Below, in pieces: positions 1-11,764 of a stretch of 64,000 nt of DNA. The stretch's first letter is position 1, and every line of letters starts with the position of its first letter. The translations under genes and the position numbers were made by a program. The notes under the pieces were generated by a model that was not told the origin of the DNA, did not search any database, and saw only the letters and a list, made by a program, of their open reading frames with translations. The stretch comes from Paraconiothyrium sp. Pb-2020 (lineage: Eukaryota; Ascomycota; Dothideomycetes; Pleosporales; Didymosphaeriaceae): positions 6,634,001-6,698,000 of the forward strand of contig JAJUBI010000001.1 in assembly GCA_022419385.1 (NCBI GenBank), read 5' to 3'.

Positions 1-1841
1 ACCTTGAGGATGCAGTTGAGCTAACACACTACGCTGCAATCCCAAACAACAAGATCGTCAACGGTTCTGACAGTGATGATGACGACCAGAAACCCTCCGA
101 AAAGTCATCTATCTCGAGCACCCTGTCGGGCTATAGTGTCGCCACTCGAAATGTACTGGCCGAGTACGACGAGTATGCGATCGACTATGAGCTGATCATA
201 CGACTCATGGAGGTGGTCGCATATGATCCACAGCTCGCCCGGTACAGCAGTGCAATCTTGTGCTTTTTGCCAGGTATTGCTGAGATTCGTCAACTGAACG
301 ACCTACTGGTCGCTCATCCTTCCTTTGATAACAGCTGGCTCATATACCCTCTTCATTCCACCATCTCCAGCGAAGAGCAGCAAGCAGCCTTTGTGATCCC
401 ACCTTCAGGCATGAGGAAGATTGTGATTGCTACGAACATCGCGGAGACAGGTGTGACCATACCAGATATTACGTGTGTCATCGATACTGGCAAGCACAAG
501 GAGATGCGCTTCGACGAGCGCAGACAGCTCTCTCGTCTGACACAATCCTTCATTTCACGCGCAAACGCAAAGCAGCGGCGAGGTCGCGCAGGTCGTGTGC
601 AAGAAGGCTTGTGTTTCCACCTGTTCACCAAGTACCGACACGACACCCTCATGGTGGACCAGCAGACACCTGAAATGCTTCGACTGTCATTGCAGGACCT
701 GGTTATGCGTACCAAGATCTGTAAGCTCGGTGACATAGAGAAGACTCTTTCCGAAGCTCTTGATCCCCCTTCATCACGAAATATTCGCCGCGCGATCGAT
801 GCGCTCATCGAAGTCGATGCTCTTACACCTAGCGAGGACCTTACACCTCTTGGTAGCCAAATCGCGAAATTGCCGCTAGATGCTCATCTCGGCAAACTAG
901 TGCTGCTATCAGCGATATTCAGCTGCGTTGACGCCGCTATCACTATCGCAGCCATCCTCTCCTCCAAATCACCCTTCTTAACCCCGTTCGGCGCAAAGCA
1001 ACGCGCCGACGCCGCACGCATGGCCTTCAAAAAGGGCGACTCCGACCTCCTAACTACATACAATGCCTACAACGCCTGGAAAAACGTATGCACGACAGCC
1101 AGCCGTTCAGAAGCGCAGTTCTGTCACAAGAATTTCCTCAGCGCACCAAACTTATCCAACATCGAAGACCTAAAAGCGCAATTACTCTCTTCCCTCGTAG
1201 AGGCCGGCTTCATCTCCATGACAGCGGAGGAGCGCAGGGCTCTTTCCCGCTACCGTAGCACCTCTCGCCACCGCACCTTCGTCGTCGTCCCACCTACCTA
1301 CGACATCCATTCCGCGAATGACATCCTCGTCAACGCCGTCGTGGGCATGGCATTTTACCCCAAGATCCTCACGCGCGACGGCAAAGGCTGGCGCAACATC
1401 TCCAACGCGCAATCCGTCTCGCTGGCCCCCACCTCCGTCAATAAAGCCTCGCCCGTCAACCCGTCAACTGCAAAGTATCTGAGCTACTACCACATCATGC
1501 AGTCCAGCAACAAATTTTACAATGCACACTCCACCAGCATCGTCTACCCGCTTCCGCTCATCCTGATGGCGGCGGCGGATGTCGAGTTCAAGCTACACGC
1601 TGGTGTGGTTGCGATGCCTGGGAATACGCTGAGGTTTGCGGTGAGGGAGTGGCGGGCCGCGGTTGCGCTTAAGGTGCTTAGACGGCGCGTGAAGGAGGTG
1701 TTGCAGGGTGCGTGGAAGAACCCTAGCCGAGGTTTGAGTGCGAGAGAGAAGGACTGGTTAGGGTTGTTTTTTAGGGTATTTGAAGAAAGGTGGGAGAGAG
1801 AGGAGAGGATTAGGGAGAGGAGCGGAGCGAAAGGGAAGTAA
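1..1841 (+). CDS. DEAH-box RNA helicase, DHX29/DHX57-like (5' end missing)
   Basis: The reading frame is open from base 3 to the TAA at 1839-1841, so this is the C-terminal part (about 612 residues) of a longer gene. Helicase motifs are visible in order: FLPG near the start of RecA domain 2, the TNIAETGVTIPDI motif V at about 435-475, and QRRGRAGR motif VI at about 571-594. Winged-helix, HA2 and OB-fold (DUF1605) regions follow. The KSPFLTPFG stretch after HA2 resembles DHX29, a 40S-associated helicase that helps scanning on structured mRNA leaders; DHX57 is the alternative. The Walker A and DEAH boxes must lie upstream of the window. No intron is needed in the visible part. The gene converges with the ADA1 gene, with 367 bp between the stops. 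Confidence 0.9.
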   Translation, partial: LEDAVELTHYAAIPNNKIVNGSDSDDDDQKPSEKSSISSTLSGYSVATRNVLAEYDEYAIDYELIIRLMEVVAYDPQLARYSSAILCFLPGIAEIRQLNDLLVAHPSFDNSWLIYPLHSTISSEEQQAAFVIPPSGMRKIVIATNIAETGVTIPDITCVIDTGKHKEMRFDERRQLSRLTQSFISRANAKQRRGRAGRVQEGLCFHLFTKYRHDTLMVDQQTPEMLRLSLQDLVMRTKICKLGDIEKTLSEALDPPSSRNIRRAIDALIEVDALTPSEDLTPLGSQIAKLPLDAHLGKLVLLSAIFSCVDAAITIAAILSSKSPFLTPFGAKQRADAARMAFKKGDSDLLTTYNAYNAWKNVCTTASRSEAQFCHKNFLSAPNLSNIEDLKAQLLSSLVEAGFISMTAEERRALSRYRSTSRHRTFVVVPPTYDIHSANDILVNAVVGMAFYPKILTRDGKGWRNISNAQSVSLAPTSVNKASPVNPSTAKYLSYYHIMQSSNKFYNAHSTSIVYPLPLILMAAADVEFKLHAGVVAMPGNTLRFAVREWRAAVALKVLRRRVKEVLQGAWKNPSRGLSAREKDWLGLFFRVFEERWEREERIRERSGAKGK

Positions 1842-2208
1842 AGTGCCAGAGGGGGGTATTCAGAGATACCTTTGGTTGCGGTTGAGTTTAGCTTTTAGGC
1901 ATCGTCGTCGGCGATCTTGGTGCGTGTGTAGGTTTAATAGGCATGATGTGCATCTGCATTCACTCTGCCTATCTTACAAAATCCATAACCAACTATCTTC
2001 CCACATTAGAGTGATAGCAGCAATGATTGAATCAGTCAAACGTCAAGATGAACAGAGACGCCATTGCGTAAATAAGAAAACAAGTTCCGGGTATCATCCC
2101 AAGGCGCCAGCCTACCCGAACGCAAATGCCATCATAGTCCCAACGCCGGAAATGCAAGTACAGCCGAAGCCAGGCCGTCGTAGACAACCTTCGCAACAAC
2201 ATCGAAAA
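1842..2208. other. Convergent intergenic region
   Basis: This is the 3' flank shared by the helicase (+) and ADA1 (-). I see no gene or repeat here. Longer + strand frames running into it are antisense to ADA1. Confidence 0.6.
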
Positions 2209-3606
2209 TCAGAGGTCGCCCAGCTCGAGCACATCGTCCAAGACCCCATTCAAGTCATCAATATCCTTAACGCTGCCACCCTGCCACGTCGACTCCTCAT
2301 CAATGTCCATTGGGTCTCCACGATCGAGGCTCAGTCCACCGTACGGAGCGCCGCTCTTCCCCACGCCATTAACCCCATTTGTCAAACTCTTTTTCGCGCC
2401 AGAAGCAGGCAAATACACCTCTTCCATCCCCGGCGTATCCAAAAACCTCGAATGCGTAATCTCCCCTGCGAGAATGGGTACTTGGCCGAGGTAGCTGTCG
2501 CCGATTTCTAAGGCTAGCCTCAAATCCTCCATACACAATAACTTCCTCTTTCGCCTCTCTTCCACTTCCACGGGTAATTCGCCTCCGCCGACGCGCGCCA
2601 TTTCTCCCCGCGCAACTTTTGCCTCTTCGCGCTCCACGCGCTTCTTGTACTCGGCCGTGCGTACGTAGCCGGGCCCGTTCGCGTTGACCAAGGCGAAGAA
2701 ATTGGTCAGGGCTTCTTTAATGTAGTTTTCCGTCGCGATGTTGAGCAGCTCGGCGCAGTCGGGGGAGTGGCCCTGCGGCAGGCCGGATTCGTAGCAGATG
2801 GGGAGCAAGCGCAGGGAGATTGTGGGTGCGGTGGGGAATTCGTGGGTTTCGGTGAAGAGGGGTGCGGTGTAGCGTTGCGGATTTCGAGGTCCCAGTCTAG
2901 CAATCTTGTCAGTATATTTAACCATAAAAGAAAGGAGGGGGTGATTGAACATACTTGTCTTCCCGTACCCACCCGCCTGCGCCGCAGGCCCCGCTTCCGG
3001 CAGCTTGACTCTCCTCGCCTCATGATACTCCATCATCATCCCGCCCACCGGATCCACAGGCGCAAAATCAAACGGCCCGCCCCCACCCTGATGTATCGTC
3101 TTCAAGCGCTTGCGCTCCCGCCGCGAAATCTGCATCACCTCCTGCTTCAGCCGCTTCTCGCTCTCATCGCCCGTCCCCTTGGGCACACTGCTCGCAACCT
3201 TATCCGAGCTAGAGACCCAGCTCGCGATGCCCGCTTCAGGCGCATCCCGGAAGACGTTCGCATACACCCCCATGATCAGCGCATTGTGCGCTCTTTCCAG
3301 GCCGCCGCGGCCTAGCCCAGCTCCCTTCCCCGACTCGCCCTCCGCCCGCGCGAATATCGCATCTAGCCGTGCGCTCAGCTCCTCCTGATTGAGATTGCCT
3401 AGTAGGAACGACGATAAAGACGTCTTGTAGGTAGTCCAGTCGGCGTCGCTGATGGCCGACTTGACGGCTGTGTAGAGCGGCTCGATGTCGATGCGGGGAG
3501 CGCGCGGGGCGCTGGGCTTGGAGGCCGACTTGAGGGGGAGCGAGAGGTCGGGGAGGACGGGCGTCGTCGACATGTCCATGTCGTGTAGCAAGTTGGTGCC
3601 TGCCAT
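2209..3606 (-). CDS. HFI1: SAGA complex subunit Ada1/Hfi1 (Tada1) homologue
   Basis: The protein has 465 codons if unspliced. It carries the SAGA-Tad1 domain: an N-terminal block beginning around IDIEPLYTAVKSAI, a helical 'QEELSARLDAIFARAE' segment, and a C-terminal block containing RNPQRYTAPL. Ada1 is a structural subunit that nucleates the SAGA histone-acetyltransferase/coactivator core in the nucleus, through its histone fold with Taf12. An in-frame intron may lie between about 2889 and 2960. A GTACGG donor with a CTAG acceptor would remove 72 bases without changing frame, deleting a stretch (SMFNHPLLSF) that looks like translated intron and contains a tactgac branch-like sequence. The ATG at 3606 is preceded by a GC-rich leader. 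Family call is firm; the intron is uncertain. Confidence 0.85.
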   Translation of the reverse strand: MAGTNLLHDMDMSTTPVLPDLSLPLKSASKPSAPRAPRIDIEPLYTAVKSAISDADWTTYKTSLSSFLLGNLNQEELSARLDAIFARAEGESGKGAGLGRGGLERAHNALIMGVYANVFRDAPEAGIASWVSSSDKVASSVPKGTGDESEKRLKQEVMQISRRERKRLKTIHQGGGGPFDFAPVDPVGGMMMEYHEARRVKLPEAGPAAQAGGYGKTSMFNHPLLSFMVKYTDKIARLGPRNPQRYTAPLFTETHEFPTAPTISLRLLPICYESGLPQGHSPDCAELLNIATENYIKEALTNFFALVNANGPGYVRTAEYKKRVEREEAKVARGEMARVGGGELPVEVEERRKRKLLCMEDLRLALEIGDSYLGQVPILAGEITHSRFLDTPGMEEVYLPASGAKKSLTNGVNGVGKSGAPYGGLSLDRGDPMDIDEESTWQGGSVKDIDDLNGVLDDVLELGDL

Positions 3607-4915
3607 GTTGGCCGGCCGGAGTGCTTAGTGTAGGGTCGGAGGGGATGGACGCGCGTGAGGAGCAGCCGCGGCCGCGACGTTGCGCAGGCCGAGAGGTGCT
3701 TGCGGAGACGCTCCGGCTGGAGTTTGGGTCGGTAATCGGTGTCGCAGAGTGTTTTTATGTTGATTTCAGGTCAAGATTAGATGCATCGGACGCTGTGTGG
3801 CGGACGCGGCGATGAACGCGTGCGTGATGCGGTGGTTTGAGGTTGGATTAAGGTGCGGTAAGGTGCGGAGTTGGGCTAGCAGGGCTGCGGAGAGCGGCAC
3901 GATCGGGTGGCCGAAGCGAAGTTTACTCAATGTTTTGGATCGTCCTTCACGCTAGATTTGCATTCTGCACCTCCGCTGCTTTCTCATATCTGCATAGAAG
4001 TTGATTTCATCCAGCCAATGTCTCTTGATCTCATTGACTTGCTCCCGAATCTACTGAACTAAAACGTACACTGGATGCGAATACTGGAATTAGGTTTTTG
4101 TTCTTTTTGCGTCACGGCAAGACTCTAGATTTGCTGTGACCTATGACTTTCTTTAACTAGAGGTAGACATCCTTTGGACGTACTCGGTCTATGTATCGAA
4201 ATAGAGGATTGTAAAGAGTACGTGATCAACCCCAAGACGCGCACACCTGGTCTGCGCTAATTGTTCGTGCGAGCAGTTCGAAAGCTTTATCATGGATCGC
4301 CTTCCCGCACATTGGCCAGGAGGAAAAGGTTGACCTCGCGCTCTTGAAACTTGAACACAAGGTCTACTGGTAGGTCGCCAAGCGCCTTGAACGGCGATTG
4401 CGTTGCTTTCATAGTCGACCCAAGAGCATCGTTGGAACCTCCGACAGATCTATTAGCACCTGCACGGGTTTCCACGAGGGGCAGTCTAGCCAGACAATCA
4501 TCACGAGCCGAGTATGTGCTGCTTTCATGAATTCGAAGTAGACCCTTGAGCTCAATTTGGTAGGTAAAAGTTGATTTGATGGGACTATTAAAGTAGCATT
4601 ATCTAATGCTGCGGTGTCAAGCCATCCAACAGGTGTGGAGAAGTGGATGTAAAGAGACTGTACGGGCAAACAATAATGCACCAAGACTACGGAGCCGAGT
4701 AAACCCACCCACTACTCGGTAACCGCCTTTCAAGTCAAGTCTCCAAGAAATCCTCACATGAGATGGTACAAGTTGCAAAACGGCAATGCAAATTCTGGCA
4801 TTACAGCCTTCCCCTTTCTTTGAACTCACAAGAACATACGCATCGCCAACGCAACCTTCCCACTTCTCGTCTCTTGGGCCCCCAGGCACCTCCGATAATC
4901 CGACCTTCAAAGAAC
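3607..4915. other. Intergenic, 1.3 kb
   Basis: This holds the promoter side of ADA1 (the GC-rich first 250 bp) and the 3' flank of the secreted repeat protein. Small frames on both strands (for example 4290-4475 and 4617-4919) overlap one another and show no recognisable motif. I see no gene. Confidence 0.5.
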
Positions 4916-6597
4916 TCACGCCTTCACTGGTACTGGCGTAGCCATCACACCTCTCTTTGCCGCCGCCGCCGCAACTGTCACACGCTGAATAACGGTTACG
5001 GGTACAGCCACCCGCACTGCGACGCGTGATATCACGGTTACGGGAACGGCCACCCGTATTGCGATGCGTGAAGCCACCGTAACGGGGACGGCCACCCGCT
5101 GTACGACGGTGGCGGTAGTGGTGCTAACCGCCTCCGTTCTGAAATCTCATCAGCTTCATCTGATTGGCATTGAACGATGATACTCACACGGTGACCGGAG
5201 GAGCCGTTTCAGTGGTCGTTACAGTGGTCGCGCCAGCCGTTTCAGTTGTCGTTACGATGACAGTAGATTGATCGGCCGTAACAACGACGGTAGATTGATC
5301 AGCCGTAACAACGACGGTAGATTGATCGGCAGTAACAACGACGGTAGATTGATCAGCCGTAACAACAACAGTAGAAGCGTCCACCACTGTCTGGACGGTG
5401 GTTACAACGCCTGGCGTAGCTGTCTGTACTTGAGTAACAACGTCCGTAACAACTACTGTGCTAGCAACGACTGGCGTGACGATCGCCGAAGAAGACTTTG
5501 AAAAGTTAGATAAACTCAGTGAGCGTGCTGCCGTGCTAGGACCTGCAAGACACTGGGTGTTGAAGGCAACTTACTACAGACGTGAATACTGGAATGATAA
5601 CGAGGGAGCTGGTCGAGGTAGAGGAGATGTCGGCTGTTGAGGAAGTCAGAATGCTTAAGATAATGGATGACGATACCACGGAAGAGGTGCTTAAGCTGCT
5701 GGATGACGATGCCAAGGAAGAGGAGCTTAAGCTGCTCGACGACGATGCCAAGGAAGAGGAGCTCAAACTGCTCGACGATGCCAAGGGTGAGAAGCTTGAG
5801 CTGCTCGACGATGCCACGGAAGAGGAGCTTGAGCTGCTTGACGATGCCAAGGAAGAGAAGCTTGAGCTACTCGACGATGCCAAGGAAGACGAGCTCAGGC
5901 TGCTTGACGATGACACCACAGACGACGAGCTCAGGCTCCTTGACGATGACACCACAGAAGAGGAGCTCACGCTGCTCGAAGATGACACCAGGGAAGAGGA
6001 GCTCAACCTACTCGACGATGACACCAGAGAAGAGGAGCTTGAGCTGCTCGACGATGACACTGGGGTAGAGGAGCTCAAGCTGCTCGACGATGATACCACA
6101 GAAGAGGAGCTCAAGCTGCTCGACGATGACACCACAGAAGAAGAGCTTGATTGCGAGGTTGTCGTCGCCGAGCTGCTCAGCGTCGTGCTAGAAATGATAG
6201 AGGATGTTGATATTGACAAAGAACTACTCAGTGCCGTACTGGATGCTGCTTGCGACGATGCTGCCGCCGACGATGCTGCTGCAGACGATGCTGCTGCCGA
6301 AGACGCTGCCGCCGATGATGCCGATGCCGACGACGCTGCTGCAGAGGACGCGGCTACCGATGAAGCTGCTGCAGACGAAGCTGCTGCCGAAGACGCTGCT
6401 GCCGACGATGCTGCAGCGGAGGATGCTGCTGCCGATGAAGCAGCTGCTGAGGACGCTGCGACTGCTGATGCTGATGCCGACGACGCGGATGCCGATGCTG
6501 CTGCTGCTGAAGATGCTGCCGCCGAATTGGTTATGGTAGAGGAGGTTTGGGCGGCTACGAGCCCCAGGAGCATCGAAAGCGTGTACAGTAACAACAT
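4916..6597 (-). CDS. Secreted Ser/Ala-rich protein built from three kinds of tandem repeat
   Basis: I reconstruct three exons: 6597-5575, 5495-5188 and 5138-4916. The introns are 79 and 49 nt with GTAAGT and GTGAGT donors, and frame is kept throughout, giving 517 aa. Residues 1-16 are a clear signal peptide (LLLYTLSMLLGLVAA). Exon 1 is then almost pure Ala/Ser: alternating AAASS blocks followed by SSSSxxSSS blocks. Exon 2 carries four copies of a nine-residue VVVTADQST unit. Exon 3 carries three copies of a 14-residue unit around RVAVPVTV, then a short basic tail. There is no obvious GPI-anchor signal and no catalytic domain. A cell-wall or surface protein, heavily O-mannosylated on Ser/Thr, is the likely role; this is inference from composition. 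No family is recognised. The acidic frame on the opposite strand (5582-6610) is its shadow. Confidence 0.75.
4994..5107 (-). repeat. 42-bp coding minisatellite (two full copies plus a partial third)
   Basis: Units begin at 4994, 5036 and 5078. Each keeps the order of an ACGG/GTTACGG core, GCCACCCG and GCG(A/T)GATATC-like ends, with a few substitutions. They encode the RVAVPVTV-containing repeats of exon 3 of the secreted protein. The period is divisible by three, so copy-number change keeps the frame. Confidence 0.85.
5259..5366 (-). repeat. 27-bp coding minisatellite, four near-identical copies
   Basis: Units start at 5259, 5286, 5313 and 5340 and differ at only one to three positions. Read on the minus strand they encode VVVTADQST nonamers in exon 2 of the secreted protein. 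Degenerate further copies flank the array. Such arrays expand and contract by slippage or unequal crossing-over. Confidence 0.9.
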
Positions 6598-9500
6598 GGC
6601 TCCGACTTGAACTGGCTAGTCTGTGTAAGATTGTCAGCGTAGTTCTGATGATTGTCCTATGTTGACAGCTGCCATACTACTTTGAATATGTTCACTGAAG
6701 AAGTATCGTGCAACATGGAAACCTAGGCCCAATCGTTGTCTTATAGTGATGTGTGGATGATATCAATTAGGCATGCATGCACGGTTCTTCAATAGACGCA
6801 CAGGAGAGCGTTTCGGAGTCTTTCCCGATCAACAGCTGACCCCGTAATGTCAATGCGGAATGTGGGACTTCGATTCGTGGTCTGGAGGCTAGGAATTTAA
6901 ATATGCGGCTAGACATATCATCCTAACCGCTGCCACTACTTGTTTTGCTTACACAGAAAGGGAAAAGCCACCCAAAACCGATTGAAGCTACCCATTCTCC
7001 TTCGATACTACCGTGTCTGAAGAATTTGGATCCACACAACGCCCTAAGAACGATTGTTCTCACTAGCTTTGCGATCCTACTTAAAAACACTTGGTCCAGA
7101 GTCGCGTGGTGCTATCAATCCCGCCACTATTACCTTTAGTCATTCAACGTAGCGTGTGATGGGCCGTAGTGTTTGTTCCGAGAGTGACTCTGCATATGGA
7201 GAGGAGCATATGTCTTCCCCGATTACAATCTGACTAGGCTGGACTGAGCATTGGCAAATACGCTCTAGTGCTACGAAGCACTTGGCATCCACGTGATTGA
7301 TAGCAGTGGATAATGGCGCGAAATGCCAGGTTCCTGTACAACATTCCTATTTGAGCATAGTACTAGAGACATACATGACGCCGCTGATACCAAGATGTCC
7401 ACTTAGGCTTTCCAATACCATTTGGCTACCAACTCTATAATCCTAATATCTCTACGGGCCGTACTCATAGAGGCTACGGAGTCTTGACAAAGCGTAGCGT
7501 TGTACGCTATGATGGGAGTGCTAATCGACTTTGCCAAGGTATCCAGAATTTTTACCAACATTCGGGGGAGATTTCCAGAACCTGTACAAACGGTCGAAAA
7601 CGCAGTCGAAGGGTGAGAAAATGCTTGGAATTCATTAATTCTTCTCGACTGAGGCACAAGGCTATTGTCAACACGTCAGTGTACCCAGATGTAGTTAACC
7701 GAAGAACGATTACTGATCTTGGCAGGGAGCATATCCATTCCAGGCAAGTACTTCTTCTCGCCCTTCTTCTTGGGGCTGTAACTCTCACCATCTGTCAGTA
7801 TCAGCATTGTGTGTGGACATTATTCTAATCTCCGCGCTCTACTCGACAAAACAAATACTCTTCAGGAATGGGTCACGGTGTGGATGAGCCAGAATCACGA
7901 GTGGCAAAACAATGTGGAAGAGATTCTGGCTTTGATATCCGCTTGTTATAGCAATGGCGCTGCACCATGTTCCCTTCAGCAATAAACATCTGTGAGTTGG
8001 CTTCCGTACGGTCAGCTTTTGAAACATTCCCATGTGCAATCTCGAGAATGATTGACTCTTGCGAAATCACTGATAGAGGGGACAACGCTGATGGTGCTGA
8101 AAACCGGCTCAGCCATAGGGTCGGCTTGAACAAGCGAGGTAACACGTGCAATGTCTGACGCTAGGCTAAGCGATTCGCCTATATTGCAGGAGCAGCTGAG
8201 GAACCACGACTATGAACGATGTATGAGCCGCTCCTCGGGCGCCGTGGAGGTCAACATGCACCCTTGAGGATTGGAATGCAATACCTCCCTTCCAGCCGTG
8301 TCCACTGACCCCTACCCAACTCTTTCGATATGTCAGATGCTACGGCGGCGAGGTGTTCCCACACTAATCACAACAACTCGGTCATGATGGCATTCACTGC
8401 ATTCCCAACTCAGAACTCGTCGCACAGTGTTTCCACGCCTGCGATATGACTCCTTGACATTACTCGAACGTTCCCATGGGATCTTGCATATTGACTGGCC
8501 ATCTGGGAGAACCATTTATTGATACTGCGATGAACATCAGCGCTGCCTCAAGTTTAGCCATAAATGCGACACGCAGGCACACACTGTACCGTCAATGCCA
8601 AGGCAAAGATGATAATTTGCCCAGTGGCGGCCAGAACCAGCTGGCTCTCGGGTGCTCAGCGATTGTACTTTCCCTGTCCATGCCGCCATTTCAACCCTCG
8701 CTTCGGTCCCTGTACTGGGCATGCTATGGGTGAGCAAAGTGGCATATTCGTGCTTTTATGGGTCTTAGGGGGAATAAGATCGCCTTGGCACTCCGAGGAG
8801 TCGGTTGCTCATGATCTAGAAGAAGATGGAGTCACTTCCCGTAGGCCAGACGATTAGGGCTCTAACAAAGTAGGAGCTAGCTAACCTTTCCCATCGCACT
8901 GCAAGTGTTACCGACAAGTTAGCCGACTGTATAGTACGGTCTAGAAACCCTGGAGCTTAATCATGATATATGAGCAGGCATTCATGGAGACTTTGCCCGC
9001 TAAAGCGGCGACAAAGGGGGCATCTTTGCACGGATTCGCAAGCTCTGGCGCAATTCTCGACATATTGAGCTGCCTAGAACCGTTCTCCGCCATATATGGA
9101 AAACATGGAGCGTCCCAGTTTGTCTACTGTCGGGAATAATGAGGACGTTCTCACAAAGAAAATGCCAGGTGATGAATCGAATGCTAGTAGCGACTAAGAT
9201 AGCTGGAGGATATGATGATATATATACGATGGTTCTAGATTGGAACCTACGGCTAAGCTTCCCGACGACACTGTGATAGATGGATACCCTGAATGACTAT
9301 GAGATTCGTTGATTTGAGGACGAACACCCCGGTTGCACAGTGATCAATAGTTATTAGAGTTTAGCCAATACACGCATAACACGAGGATTAGCCCCAAAGT
9401 TTCGCCAAACACTGCAACAACATGACTACAATACGTAATATAAATAGAGTTTCTCCTCATCACTACGGAGGGTGATTGTTGTCGTGTGTTGGGTCGAAAA

Positions 9501-10048
9501 GCTTTCGGCTGGTCCTCCTAAAAAAACGATATCCTCGTATGCCATTCGGCTTTCGAATATTTGCCCAGAGAAACTAGCTACCGTGGGCTGCACAAGATTC
9601 GGTCAATTATTGGTGCTGAAAACCTTCGATACGAGATCCCATGGGTGCAAGCCTACGTCATACCCTGCCGTGCAACCCAACGGCACGCAAAGAACAATTC
9701 ATGTTGGCCCCAACCCAGGATTCAATTGGTCGCGCCATTGGTGTGGCGTTGAGGCAAAACTCCTTTGCAGGTTATCTGTCGAGTCAGCCATACATCACCT
9801 GTCGTCCAATACTAATATCAACACCACTGAACCACCGATTTTTGAACCACAAGGCTTGCGCTGAATTACTCGCCTTGTACGTACATCCGAGGGGATTGAT
9901 TTGGCATCATTATCATTAATATGCTGTGTGATGTTCTTCAAGACACTTGTTGAATTGCTTTTGTGATTGGCGGTGATGGCGTGGTTGCATATGTTTCAGC
10001 CTTGCACACAACTTTATGAGCGTTGTATCTTAGGACAAGGTTTGACTA
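6598..10048. other. Gene-poor region, 3.4 kb
   Basis: Only short, mutually overlapping frames are found here. I recognise no transposon domain, repeat array or conserved protein. Low-frequency coding-like fragments (for example minus-strand 7403-7657 and + strand 9472-9864) could be remains of decayed genes, but I cannot support a call. The first few hundred bases are the promoter of the secreted repeat protein. Confidence 0.4.
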
Positions 10049-11764
10049 ATGGGGAGCAGGTGTCAGCCTGCATACGTTGCCTTGACCGGGCCCCTGCCTA
10101 TTTCGAGCCTTATCCGTGCATACGCCACCCTTCTTCTCACATGTTACACAGCCTTGTGGGTAGAAAGTTATGAAACTACTAAGATGGACAGTGCACTCAA
10201 GAACAGAGTATTCTCTTGTAAACTCTGCTCGATTCCACAATATGACCGAAGAGAACGACCGCACATGGATTCCTCCGAACTTATCCGACCAGAGATACGA
10301 CAACTGCACGGCTCCGAGCATCTGGGTCGCAGATTTGCTCACCTTGGGAGACTGGCCATTAGTATTGACCGTCGACACTATCACGGCTGGATACGCTCAC
10401 TATTGGTATGAGAACAATACCACAAAACCAAGTCGGCTGGAAGTCCTCAAGTGGATCGCAGAAGAGGAGATTAATGCAAGAGTGGGAGTCCATGTCTCAC
10501 GCCGGTGAGCCGTCTGGCCGATATTGCAAGAGAAAACTGCAAAGTTGAGGTTTGTCAAAACCTACCTTGGCGAGGCAATGCTGATCAAGCTGGGAGAGGG
10601 GTGAATCGCGCTTCCCCTTAGGTACCTATCACGAGGCTGAACATCGCAGATGCTCTTCGCTTACGGCTCCGAGGCCGTTCTTGTAACGCTGTATCTTATT
10701 ATCTTTCTGATCTCAAGACTCCGCAATCTCAGCTCGAAGAACTCCAGATCTACTGAAGCTCGACCGACTGCCAGCCTTGGTAGATTGTGGACATTGCTGG
10801 AGAGGATTTATGAAGCTGCCTACGAGACGCTGCGTGTATTCCTCGATGTGACTTTATTGTTTAGTATCGCCATGCTTGTCGCCGTGACTGTGACAGCCTC
10901 TATTGCTTGGATTTTAGTTCGAAAGATAGAGACTGAGAACCCTAGTAGCGTGACCACTAAAAGAGATCTCCCTACCTAGAGTGGAATCCAACTATCCGCT
11001 TTCGCAGCACTGTTTAGCATCTTCCCAGCAATCGCTCTGCACTTATCCACACTAAGGCTTCTTTGACGAAAACTCTACCGTCAATGTGTCTGATACTAGT
11101 GGGCATCCTGACTGTTCTAATGTTCGTACTCAGTAAACGAGCCCAAACTGAAATTGTCGACTTCGTGTCCTCAGACGGTTCGTTGACCCAACTCGACGAC
11201 AAGAAATGGTATGAACAGATGTGCATTGACGAAGAGTTGACATCGCATCTGTCATCGACCATGTTGGCATTATTGATCGCAATCGGCGCTTTCGGGGGCA
11301 TTTACATTTCCTCTTTGGTCCCTTGGTGCCAGCAGCGCATAGAGAAATTCAAAGATGCTTTGAGTTTTATGATCGCTCTAACCGCGACTACAGCCATGTG
11401 GTTGGCGCTCCTCATCTTCTACAACTTCCGGAACCAGATCGACAAGCACGCGGGTGACACGAACAATGATCATGACTGGAGCTTCGGCCAGATCATTGGA
11501 CTGTGTACATTCGCGCCGATTGTCGCTAAGTTTCTATTTGTCCTTGTTGAGAGACCGCGAAAGGCTTTGACGGGTACGATGTCGAAGAGATATGAAGTGA
11601 GGTCGGTCGAGTCTTGGCACGAGGAGCAGAATTATCAAAGCTTGGAAGACTCGGATACTATCGCACTATGGGGTACAGGACGGAATAACGAGGGAGGTAT
11701 GGATGAAGAGCTGGTCGGGAATTCCCATCAGTACAAACGAACCCATGATATTTCTTCATTGTAA
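10049..11764 (+). pseudogene. Decayed fungal multispanning membrane-protein gene (unknown function)
   Basis: Pieces of one membrane protein lie in order. There is a hydrophobic N-terminal stretch (10049-10159) and a 'LGDWPLVL' segment (10254-10405). A Cys-containing 'RENCKVEVC...WRGNAD' segment ends at a good donor at 10601 (49-nt intron to 10649). A membrane segment follows at 10650-10976, then 'ALFSIFPAIAL' (about 11000-11050), and a C-terminal part with three membrane spans and 'APIVAKFLFVLVERP' (11063-11764). The order and motifs match a common uncharacterised fungal plasma-membrane family, as I remember it. An in-frame TAG at 10977-10979 and a frame change near 11050 interrupt conserved sequence without usable splice sites, so I call it decayed. 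The change of frame between 10406 and 10482 could be a 77-nt intron. Assembly indels are the alternative. Confidence 0.5.

Noticed and set aside
353..808. 151-codon minus-strand frame
   Set aside because: Antisense to helicase motifs V and VI; clearly a shadow.
2706..3315. Frames overlapping ADA1 on both strands
   Set aside because: Arg/Pro-rich shadows of the GC-rich ADA1 coding sequence.
5259..5366. Regular 27-bp repeats resembling a CRISPR array
   Set aside because: There are no spacers: the units are contiguous, encode protein repeats in frame and lie in a eukaryotic gene.
5582..6610. 342-codon acidic, LLDDD/EEEL-repeat frame on the + strand
   Set aside because: It is the exact antisense shadow of the Ser/Ala-rich secreted protein. 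The opposite strand has a signal peptide, correct introns and continuing repeats in two more exons.
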